A stretch of 64,000 nt of DNA from Bacteroides sp. (lineage in GTDB: Bacteria; Bacteroidota; Bacteroidia; Bacteroidales; Bacteroidaceae). Of this stretch, positions 57,507-64,000 are shown piece after piece. The notes under the pieces were generated by a model that saw only the letters and a list, made by a program, of their open reading frames with translations, had not been told where the DNA came from and did no database searches. How positions within the stretch are numbered: position 1 is the stretch's first letter; each line of letters starts with the position of its first letter. Both the position numbers and the translations under genes were made by a program. The stretch covers positions 1 to 64,000 of the forward strand of contig JAJQDI010000015.1 of assembly GCA_021202275.1 (NCBI GenBank), given 5' to 3'.

Positions 57507-59186
57507 ATGATGAAAAAGATAGTATCCTTATTGACGATTATAGTGATGCTCTGTTCCTGTTCCGACTTCCTTTCGGAGACCAACAGAAATACCATTACCG
57601 GTGATGTATTGTACAGTACACCCGAAGGCTACGAGAGCCTGATCAACGCTTGCTACGCTTATTCCCGTGTCTGGTTTGCCAAAGCCGACGGATATGCTTT
57701 CACCGAAATGGGTACCGACTGTTATACCGGTGCCGGTGCCGACTGTGGGCGTGCCCCGCAGATGGCATTCTACTCACAGGATCTGCAGGGCGACCTGGAA
57801 CTGATGGAGTATATGTGGAACGCGCTCTATAATGGACTGAACGCCTGTAACACCGCCATCGAGCGGGCTTCCGGCTCAGGTCTGTCGGAAGAACTGATCC
57901 GGAAACGAGAAGGTGAAGCGCATTTTCTGCGCGCGTTGTACCTGCACCTGATCGTGGAGACCTGGGGAGATGTAGTATTGTATACCCACGAGATCACAGG
58001 TCCCGTTACTACCGCTCAACGCTCGTCCGTAGAAGATTTCTATACGCAGATCTTCGACGACCTGGATATCGCCGCGGAAAAACTGGCAGGTACGCCAGAC
58101 AAAGACAACGGTCGGGTCACCGCGTTGGCTGTAAAAGCGTTCAAAGCCCGGATGTGCCTGTACCGCGGACGATATGCCGAAGCTGCGACCCTGGCGAAAG
58201 AGGTGATCGGCACCCCCGGACTGGGAATGTATGATACCTTCGCGGAAACGTTTGATATGGCAAACAGCGACGGACAAACCAACCGGGAAGCGATCTGGTG
58301 GGTAAATTATACCAGCGATACGGCTCTCAACCAGCATTTCGACGAAGGCATGACCTCACCCCTGCGCAACGACGGCGGCAACCACGCTCCGCTCATCTCG
58401 GCCATGTCGTACTGGATGGTTCCTGACTGCGGAGTATGGGTGGCTCCGGAAACTCACGCGCCCTGGGTACAATGTATGCCCACGGTAGCCTTCTTTCAGA
58501 TGTTCGACGAAACGATCGACCAACGTTACGATGCAACATTCCGTACAGCCTGGTACGTGAACGACGAATCCATGCTGGGGAACAATGAACAGGGTCTGGT
58601 ACTGGGAGATACAGCGTTCGTTACATTGAAATATCCGGTCACGGAAGAGTACCGGGCCAGTAAGCCCTACCTCATTTTCGATCTCAACGATGTATATGAC
58701 GCGGAAGGGAAAACGATCGGTACACGCGACTATTTTGTCTCTACCTATAAATTCCAAGATTATACCAAAGCCACCGGTTGGGAATATGAAAGCAAAAGAG
58801 ACGCGTTTGTGTTGCGCATCGGTGAGATGTACCTGATCGTGGCCGAAGCCGAACTCATGAATAACAATCCGGGCGAAGCAGTCAGATACATGAATATCCT
58901 CCGCGAACAAAGAGCCTTACCCGGTAAAGAGGTCAGCATGCGCATTACCCAGTCCGAACTGGATATGGATTTCATACTGGACGAACGGGCACGCGAACTG
59001 GCAGGCGAACAGCATCGGTTCTTCGATCTGAAACGTACCGGCAAATTCCTGGAACGGATCAAAGGTCTCAATCCGAACGCCGGAGAATATATACAGGAAC
59101 ATCACCAGCTTCGTCCGATACCCCAGACCCAGCTGGACGCAGTGACCAATAAGAATGAATTCCGGCAGAACCCGGGATATATGTAA
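57507..59186 (+). CDS. SusD/RagB-family nutrient-binding outer membrane lipoprotein
   Basis: A 559-residue partner of the SusC transporter upstream. The signal MMKKIVSLLTIIVMLCSC gives a lipobox Cys at 18. The N-terminal TPR-rich region contains FLSETNRNTITGD and ALYNGLNACNTAI. The C-terminal half ends with the family pattern FDLKRTGKFLERI and LRPIPQTQLD. SusD proteins sit as lids on SusC and bind the substrate on the cell surface. The order and 15-base gap show an operon. Confidence 0.95.
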   Translation: MMKKIVSLLTIIVMLCSCSDFLSETNRNTITGDVLYSTPEGYESLINACYAYSRVWFAKADGYAFTEMGTDCYTGAGADCGRAPQMAFYSQDLQGDLELMEYMWNALYNGLNACNTAIERASGSGLSEELIRKREGEAHFLRALYLHLIVETWGDVVLYTHEITGPVTTAQRSSVEDFYTQIFDDLDIAAEKLAGTPDKDNGRVTALAVKAFKARMCLYRGRYAEAATLAKEVIGTPGLGMYDTFAETFDMANSDGQTNREAIWWVNYTSDTALNQHFDEGMTSPLRNDGGNHAPLISAMSYWMVPDCGVWVAPETHAPWVQCMPTVAFFQMFDETIDQRYDATFRTAWYVNDESMLGNNEQGLVLGDTAFVTLKYPVTEEYRASKPYLIFDLNDVYDAEGKTIGTRDYFVSTYKFQDYTKATGWEYESKRDAFVLRIGEMYLIVAEAELMNNNPGEAVRYMNILREQRALPGKEVSMRITQSELDMDFILDERARELAGEQHRFFDLKRTGKFLERIKGLNPNAGEYIQEHHQLRPIPQTQLDAVTNKNEFRQNPGYM

Positions 59187-59266
59187 GTTCATGCAGATCG
59201 CTGGTCCCAGGTGGAAAAAATAAACGGTAATCTGTTCAGGTAACTTTCCGCATACCACTCAAAGCA

Positions 59267-59305
59267 AAAGAGGCTGTTTCCACATCGTATGGAGACAGCC
59301 TCTTT
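59267..59305 (+). terminator. Terminator of the susCD operon
   Basis: Arms AAAGAGGCTGTTTCCA and TGGAGACAGCCTCTTT (one wobble) with a 7-base loop, followed by CTTCCC. It lies about 80 bases past the susD stop. Confidence 0.75.
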
Positions 59306-59929
59306 CTTCCCTTCTCTTTGTGGATGGATTTCCTGTATTTTTCTTTTCAATGGTACTTGTGTCGGATGTCGTTGTTTCTTATCGGGAGTTTAATGAGAAA
59401 AAGTCCCTTTATCCATTGAACATACAGTCTGCGTTACCCTCAAATTGCCCGCATTTTGCCAACTCCTTTTTATGGCCTGGCAAAATTTTGCCACCGCATT
59501 GGCAAAGTCTTGCCAACCCCCTGGCAAGGCAGTGCCAAGCTCTTGGCAAAACCTTGCCAACACACAACACAGGTAAAGAATGTGTAAAAACCACCCTCAT
59601 ATCCTATTCATCTATTTGTAGACAGCCTCTTTAGTATTTGTACCTGTATGAAAACGGGCAGACTTTACTTTTCTCTACAGATATTGTCCTTATGTAGTCT
59701 ATCTCATTCGGCTACTACGTATGTATACGTTTATTTAAGGAACAAAAACTTAAAACATAATTCCTTGTATTGGACTGATACCGCAGTATTGGCCTGATCT
59801 AGGAAACACCGGGGCTACATCTCATTTTTTCATGCAACGGATCACCCTTACTAAAACCAACGTCCTGTCAAACCTCTGTTCAGAACAGACAGTTCAGTAG
59901 GGACTTTCCCCTTTGAAGCCGAGCACGCT
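59306..59929. other. Intergenic region between susD and queE
   Basis: It holds the 22-bp palindrome array (listed separately) and a second copy of AGACAGCCTCTTT at 59620-59632. The remaining 300 bases show no gene or repeat. Confidence 0.5.
59478..59560. repeat. Four palindromes with an exact 22-bp period
   Basis: TGGCAAAATTTTGCCA (59478), TTGGCAAAGTCTTGCCAA (59499), TGGCAAGGCAGTGCCA (59522) and TTGGCAAAACCTTGCCAA (59543). TGGCA starts at 59478, 59500, 59522 and 59544, and TGCCA is in the same register. Each is a 16-bp dyad plus 6 spacer bases. A half site TTTTGCCAA lies at 59454. The period is not a multiple of three, so this is not coding. Confidence 0.9.
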
Positions 59930-60473
59930 TCAGGGAATATCGATCAGCTTATGAGTTTGCAGACTGAGTCTCCACTTCGGATGATCAAGAACATACGCTA
60001 CCGTCTCCACCGTATTACGCCCCGAACAAGGCTGCAAAAAAATGCCTGGCCGGAAGGCCCTCATAGATAGAAACATCCTGTCCCGTATACACCACTTTCA
60101 CTTCATCCATACGTTGTATCTCTAAGGTAGTACCGGATTTAGGCGAACAAGTGATCCAGTCTACCGCCACGGGAACCGGGCGGGTACCATTGGTCTCCAT
60201 ACAGATATACAAACCTGCCTGATGCAATTGATCCACCAACGCTTCATCGACAAACAGAGAGGGTTCGCCACCTGTCAGGATCACTACCGCAGCCGGATGT
60301 TTTTTAACCTCTGCCACGATCTGATCATCTGTCATCAGCATTCCTTGCTGATGCTGCGTATCGCAGAAATCACAGCTCAGGTTACAGCCGGAGAAACGTA
60401 CGAATACCGCCGGAATACCCGTATGATACCCCTCTCCCTGCAAACTGTAGAAAATCTCATTGATCTTTTTCAT
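59930..60473 (-). pseudogene. queE: 7-carboxy-7-deazaguanine synthase with a frameshift in an A run
   Basis: QueE is a radical SAM enzyme for queuosine/preQ0 synthesis. ATG 60473 begins INEIFYSLQGEGYHTG, and the cluster motif is CNLSCDFCDTQ (CxxxCxxC). TGGEPSL follows. The frame is broken at A7, 60036-60042 (T7 on the coding strand). With six, it reads FLQPCSGRNTVETV and ends LSLQTHKLIDIP at TGA 59930-59932, giving 180 residues, the normal length. The N-terminus overlaps the end of queD by 17 bases. Confidence 0.93.
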
Positions 60474-60792
60474 AGATCGCGGTATTGGCTTCCGACTCCT
60501 GTACATCTACCCGAAAACAGGTAGGGATCTGTTCACATATCCACCGGGCTATGTTCTCCGCGGTCGGATTGAAAGGCAACACTTCATTGAGGTTCCGGTG
60601 GTCCAGCTGTCCTTTGACAATCTCCTTGATACGGCTGAAATCCACCACCATACCGTCTTCATTGAGTCCGGCAGACTTGCAGTACACTGTGATGATCCAG
60701 TTGTGACCATGCAGATATTCACATTTACTGCTGTAAGAGAGGTTGAGGCTGTGAGAGGCCGACACCTCCATACGTTTGATTACTGTATACAT
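60457..60792 (-). CDS. queD: 6-carboxy-5,6,7,8-tetrahydropterin synthase
   Basis: A 111-residue QueD/PTPS-like zinc enzyme, started at ATG 60792 (MYTVIKRMEVSASHSL). The zinc His ligands are in SASHSL and YLHGHNW, and the catalytic Cys region is SSKCEYLHGHN. DHRNLNEV and PTAENIARWI are typical. It makes CPH4 from dihydroneopterin triphosphate for queuosine synthesis, the step before QueE. The two genes overlap and form an operon. Confidence 0.95.
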   Translation of the reverse strand: MYTVIKRMEVSASHSLNLSYSSKCEYLHGHNWIITVYCKSAGLNEDGMVVDFSRIKEIVKGQLDHRNLNEVLPFNPTAENIARWICEQIPTCFRVDVQESEANTAIYEKDQ

Positions 60793-60854
60793 AGAATTAA
60801 AATAAAAGATCGCCGGGTGTAATGTCACCTCCACCTGGCAACCCAGTTAAAAGA

Positions 60855-61706
60855 TCAGGGAAATACGCAGATAGCATTCGCTACCTTGCGCTCTCCCTCG
60901 TTGTCATATTTTTTATTATCACACAATTTGTTCAACACCCCATTGTCCGGAGCTTCGCTGCTCCACAACGTACTGGAACCACCCCCATCCAGGTTCAGAG
61001 CCTCCGTAGCTCCCAGGACCCGCAACAGATGCGCCAGCTCCGGAATGGAGATGCCTTCGGCCTGTCCGGGGAAACGCCCGTCTACCGTTATCAGCAGGAT
61101 CTTTCCGGAAGATGTACGGGCAATGGCACTCCGGGGATGCTTCGTTTCCACAAACCCTTTGCCACACCCCGAAAAGTCACACACTTCACCGTTGTACAGG
61201 AGCAACGGTCCGGAAGCAAGTACATCCCTTTTCTTTTTCTTATAGCCCACCTCTGTCTGCTTGTCCCAGGGGATCAGAGACAGTTTTCCTTTATGTATTT
61301 CCACAGCACCCGTTACTCTCAGATTGAACTCGGAGGTAGTCGTCGTATCCGTCACCGCCTTCTGCTGTCTCAGGTAACAGATGGAAGTACCCTCTTGTAC
61401 ATTGAAATAAGACCCATTGATCGCCGCTACCGCACCGCAGTTGCGGGCGGTGACACTGGTTTCCGCTTTGGGGAAACTGGGTTCTATACCCAACTTATAA
61501 CCGGAAGGATCGATCTCCAGAAAAGTAATGTGCTGCGGTACTCCATACAGAGAAGGGATCTCGGCCTGCCTGCAGACCATACCTTCACGCAGGGTACTCA
61601 CCTTCCACGGAGTATGCACAATAGTCAATGAATCGGCAACAGTCTGAGCCGATAAAAGGGTGCTCACACACAGGGTGAGCCACAGAGACAAAAACGATCT
61701 GTTCAT
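60855..61706 (-). CDS. Secreted phosphodiester glycosidase (NAGPA) family protein
   Basis: The ATG at 61706 gives 283 residues with a signal peptide (MNRSFLSLWLTLCVSTLLSA). The NAGPA/DUF2233 domain includes AINGSYFNVQEG, LITVDGRFPGQAEG and NLDGGGSSTLW near the C-terminus, then a Cys-containing end. Family members hydrolyse N-acetylglucosamine-phosphodiesters or related cell-wall sugars. It is leftward, 62 bases upstream of queD. Periplasmic or secreted; the substrate is unknown. Confidence 0.85.
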   Translation of the reverse strand: MNRSFLSLWLTLCVSTLLSAQTVADSLTIVHTPWKVSTLREGMVCRQAEIPSLYGVPQHITFLEIDPSGYKLGIEPSFPKAETSVTARNCGAVAAINGSYFNVQEGTSICYLRQQKAVTDTTTTSEFNLRVTGAVEIHKGKLSLIPWDKQTEVGYKKKKRDVLASGPLLLYNGEVCDFSGCGKGFVETKHPRSAIARTSSGKILLITVDGRFPGQAEGISIPELAHLLRVLGATEALNLDGGGSSTLWSSEAPDNGVLNKLCDNKKYDNEGERKVANAICVFP

Positions 61707-61722
61707 AAAACGGAACATGAAG

Positions 61723-61757
61723 GGATTTACGATTGACAAAATTACGATTTACGATTC
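61723..61757. repeat. ATTTACGATT-family intergenic repeat
   Basis: GGGATTTACGATTGACAAA followed by ATTACGATTTACGATTCAG, upstream of the phosphodiester glycosidase gene. No inverse arm is seen nearby. Confidence 0.65.
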
Positions 61758-61922
61758 AGAATACCATAAACTATGAGGTTTTATTGTATAGAAGCAGATA
61801 GGGAAGAGTCGTTCGCTCCATCTTCGTACGCATGCGTCTGCATGATTAAAGATGCATACGCTTTATCATATTATATATTATAAACTTATCCTCCCTGTTG
61901 ACTGTCGGCTCATGGTTGCGAT

Positions 61923-61970
61923 ATCCTCATTTATGAGGATTGGGTAAATGAAGAAAATATCCTATTTTTG
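61923..61970 (+). promoter_or_regulatory. DUF454 gene promoter with overlapping palindrome
   Basis: TTG at 61940-61942, 20 bases, then TATTTTTG at 61963-61970 (exact TAnnTTTG). The ATG follows 4 bases later, so the transcript could be leaderless. The perfect palindrome ATCCTCATTTATGAGGAT (61923-61940) touches the -33 element and could be an operator. Confidence 0.6.
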
Positions 61971-61974
61971 CCGC

Positions 61975-62338
61975 ATGAAAGTGCTGTACATTATTTTTGG
62001 AACCCTCTCCCCGGCATTAGGCGTACTGGGGATCTTTCTTCCTCTACTTCCAACCACCCCTTTCCTGCTATTGACGGCAGCCCTCTATTTCAGAGGTTCT
62101 CCCCGACTGTACGACTGGCTGATGAACCATAAATACTTTGGCCCTTACATCCGGAATTTCCGTGAACACAAAGCCATCCCCCTACGCGCCAAGATACTTT
62201 CCGTATCCCTTTTGTGGCTCACGATCTGTTATTCAATCTTTTTTTGTGATCTCCCTGTGGTGGGTAAAGATCCTGCTGGCCGGCATAGCCATCGGGGTCA
62301 CTTGTCATATCCTCTCCTTCAAGACATTGAGAAAATGA
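61975..62338 (+). pseudogene. DUF454 (YbaN) membrane protein with a frameshift in a T run
   Basis: A small inner-membrane protein of about 120 residues with the DUF454 pattern LGVLGIFLPLLPTTPFLLL and LMNHKYFGPYIRNF. The frame is broken at T7, 62239-62245. With six T it reads CYSIFFVISLWWVKILLAG and ends FKTLRK at TGA 62338, matching the family. The longer ORF that runs on from 62240 is an artefact. Its end overlaps the convergent nucleosidase gene by 34 bases. Confidence 0.85.
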
Positions 62339-62877
62339 TCCAGACCGTCGCGGGCATCCGCGAGCTTATCTTCCCAATGCTTTACAGAATTTTGTCCGAT
62401 GATGTCCGTTACATACTTCACGGCAATGAAAGGAATGCTGAGCGAACGGCAGACATACGCCTGCGCATAGGCTTCCATATCCACCACATCGCCCGTAACG
62501 TCTGTCAGTTCCGTAAGAAAACCATCTCCGGTATTGCATACACCCTCTTCGTTCCAGTGCATACAGAAGCCTCTTTCCGCAAGCAGACCGGAACTATCGA
62601 TCTCATGCTCCAGACCCAGACCGGACATTTTCTGCATATCCCGGTCTATAAAATGTCTGCACACAAATACATCCCCGACCCGATGTTCCAGCGTTCCGGC
62701 AGTTCCCATATTGATCACCAGATCCGGTGAACGATGCAGAATAGCTTCTGTCAGCCGGAAAGCAGATTTCACTTTCCCGATACCGGTCTTTACATAACTA
62801 ATATCCACCGAAGGCCAGTGGATATCCACATACTCCTGCTCTACGGCATGAGTAACAAGCAAAAAAGGTTTATTCAT
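62305..62877 (-). CDS. Nucleosidase of the PNP/UDP phosphorylase family
   Basis: A 190-residue protein, short for the MTA/SAH nucleosidase group. INMGTAGTLEHRVGDVFV matches the family nucleoside-binding region and VVDMEAYAQAYVC the catalytic/ribose Glu segment. SVKHWEDKLADA forms the C-terminal helix with its Asp. It could be an MTA/SAH nucleosidase, futalosine hydrolase or similar. The end overlaps the DUF454 gene. Confidence 0.75.
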   Translation of the reverse strand: MNKPFLLVTHAVEQEYVDIHWPSVDISYVKTGIGKVKSAFRLTEAILHRSPDLVINMGTAGTLEHRVGDVFVCRHFIDRDMQKMSGLGLEHEIDSSGLLAERGFCMHWNEEGVCNTGDGFLTELTDVTGDVVDMEAYAQAYVCRSLSIPFIAVKYVTDIIGQNSVKHWEDKLADARDGLDHFLNVLKERI

Positions 62878-62907
62878 GAGGAGGGTGTTTACATTTTACT
62901 CATCTCT

Positions 62908-63216
62908 TTATTCGGCCCCCGGATTTTCCGGAAGCTTATGGATATAACTTTTCAGTGCCTCTACATATTCCTCAAAGGCATCTACACCCGCCTTTGTGAT
63001 CTTACACATGGTGCAGGGCATCTTGCCACGAAACATTTTTTTTACCTTTATATACCCCGCCTTACTCAATTTATCGATCTGAACACTCAGATTTCCGGCA
63101 GTAGCTCCCGTCTGCTTGCGGATATAAACAAAATCCGCCTCCTGCATCGAGACCAGCAACGACATGATCGCCAGACGTAATTCAGAGTGAAGTAACGGGT
63201 TCAGTTCTTTAAACAT
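62908..63216 (-). CDS. Winged-helix transcriptional regulator
   Basis: A 102-residue protein with the ArsR/MarR-like small winged-helix layout of the HTH_27 type. The recognition region is IRKQTGATAGNLSVQIDKL, and the wing is YIKVKKMFRGKMP followed by CTMCKITKAGV. The CxxC in the wing is notable and could sense redox or metal. It probably controls the membrane protein gene 53 bases upstream on the same strand, a pairing common in Bacteroidetes. Confidence 0.8.
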   Translation of the reverse strand: MFKELNPLLHSELRLAIMSLLVSMQEADFVYIRKQTGATAGNLSVQIDKLSKAGYIKVKKMFRGKMPCTMCKITKAGVDAFEEYVEALKSYIHKLPENPGAE

Positions 63217-63269
63217 ATCTTATGGTATCCTTTCTTCAAAATCACAACAGTACATCCTTTCTTATCAAA

Positions 63270-63857
63270 TCATCTCCTTCCCAGATAATTCAGTATATGG
63301 CCGGGTACAATCATCAGAACTACAAATATCAAAGCAAAACAAAGGATCTGGTTGGACCCCGGGATCACCAGCAGCAATCCGGCAAGAGCCAGTCCGGCAA
63401 TACCTGCCACCACCAGGGGAGTAAACTGAACGATCAGTCCGGTGATCGTGCTTCCCATACCCATGATCAGGGCGATCAGGAACAATACAGGGATAGGGAC
63501 AACGGCCAGAAGAGCCAGCAAGGCCACTCCCGCACCTGTAATTCCAAGCACCAGCCACACACAGAAGATCACCCGATCCAGATACGACTCCGAACGGGGC
63601 GGATGACTGTGACGGGAATAGAGCCAGTAGACCAATCCGCCGATAACGGGAATAGCCAGCCAGAACCAGTTCCACACCTGTGTGTCTGCCTTAGAAAAGG
63701 TAAACATATACCAGATGATCACAGACACAGCTACCGTAGTATATCCCCAGATCAGAAAGTGGATGCCGGTATACTCCTCCATTCTTTCGCGCGTATTGCG
63801 GATCATACGAGAGATCAGTTCCAGACTCTCCTGTTCATTCAAATTCCTGTCTTCCAT
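63270..63857 (-). CDS. Polytopic membrane protein, function unknown
   Basis: A 195-residue protein. The first 35 residues are soluble and charged (SLELISRMIRNTRERMEEY). Then come two membrane segments, a basic loop and three to four more segments rich in Val, Leu, Ile and Gly, ending in LNYLGRR. It is not recognised beyond a Bacteroidetes membrane protein paired with a winged-helix regulator. It lies first in the pair; the regulator gene follows. Confidence 0.65.
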   Translation of the reverse strand: MEDRNLNEQESLELISRMIRNTRERMEEYTGIHFLIWGYTTVAVSVIIWYMFTFSKADTQVWNWFWLAIPVIGGLVYWLYSRHSHPPRSESYLDRVIFCVWLVLGITGAGVALLALLAVVPIPVLFLIALIMGMGSTITGLIVQFTPLVVAGIAGLALAGLLLVIPGSNQILCFALIFVVLMIVPGHILNYLGRR

Positions 63858-64000
63858 ATTTCTCTTTGTTAGGCTTTAAACACTCTGTTTCTATTTATCA
63901 ACAACCAGTCTACCGAAAAGATCATCTGCTCTTTCATTCGTTCTGGTGTTCCATATAGCTGGTAATCACACCTGTTCAGCCATCCGATCCCGCAGTCCCG
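63858..64000. other. Window end, no feature seen
   Basis: 143 bases upstream of the membrane protein gene. It may hold its promoter. Nothing else can be supported. Confidence 0.4.

Noticed and set aside
59454..59560. CRISPR array made from the TTGGCAA repeats
   Set aside because: The units are palindromes of 16-18 bp with 4-6 base spacers and there are no cas genes, which does not fit a CRISPR array.
62339..62730. Extension of the DUF454 protein to 260 residues
   Set aside because: This tail results from the frameshift at 62239-62245 and is antisense to the nucleosidase gene.

Overview
The window is a stretch of chromosome from a member of the Bacteroidales. The evidence is a SusC/SusD pair, a class 3 fructose-1,6-bisphosphatase, FlaA1-like and DUF4348-type proteins, a dnaN / DnaQ-like exonuclease / coaBC / recN cluster, and promoters of the Bacteroidetes type (TTG or TTTG, then 19-21 bases, then TAnnTTTG) before dnaN, the acyl-CoA ligase and tRNA-Trp. 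The composition and gene set suggest a relative of Parabacteroides, Tannerella or the Dysgonomonadaceae; the genus cannot be fixed from the sequence alone. No prophage, insertion sequence transposase, CRISPR array or rRNA was seen.

Layout. 0-18.6 kb is mostly leftward housekeeping: a FlaA1-like nucleotide-sugar dehydratase, PhoH, folC (rightward), ridA, a TPR protein with a protease-like domain, an rRNA methyltransferase, recN, coaBC, an exonuclease, dnaN, a divergent DUF3127 protein, a membrane-anchored hypothetical, a metallo-beta-lactamase-fold hydrolase, murB and a lipoprotein. 19-21.5 kb has kbl, DUF2721 and an interrupted ferritin. 22-29.5 kb is leftward amino acid biosynthesis: purU, hisH, hisA, hisF, hisIE, an FtsE-like ATPase, lysC and lysA. 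30-32.4 kb is a rightward cluster of small proteins around a manganese catalase. 33-40 kb has alpha-amylase, GDP-L-fucose synthesis (gmd-fcl), an acyl-CoA ligase and a surface protein with 16-residue repeats. 40-51 kb has an old-yellow-enzyme family reductase, fbp, an AspT/YidE-type transporter, a KamA-like radical SAM gene, a uracil-DNA-glycosylase-fold protein, an ArsC/Spx-like protein and tRNA-Trp. 51-64 kb has two tandem M20 peptidases, susC-susD, queE-queD, a phosphodiester glycosidase, a DUF454 protein, a nucleosidase and a regulator/membrane-protein pair.

Two things stand out. First, many genes are broken by single-base lesions. Eight indels in homopolymers hit Mn-catalase, amylase, the old yellow enzyme, kamA (twice), an M20 peptidase, queE and the DUF454 gene, all between 31 and 62 kb. 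In-frame TAG codons interrupt ferritin and kamA. The homopolymer pattern looks more like sequencing or assembly error than biology, but this needs reads. Second, intergenic DNA is rich in structure: a four-unit array of palindromes with an exact 22-bp period (59.5 kb), a 33-bp-arm hairpin between convergent genes (32.7 kb), a 469-bp element with long terminal inverted repeats (21.7 kb), another inverted-repeat element at 46.4 kb, and a dispersed family built from ATTTACGATT, often in inverted pairs. The best protein-level candidates for novelty are a cysteine-rich ferritin-like protein with altered ferroxidase ligands and an M20 paralogue that has lost its zinc ligands.
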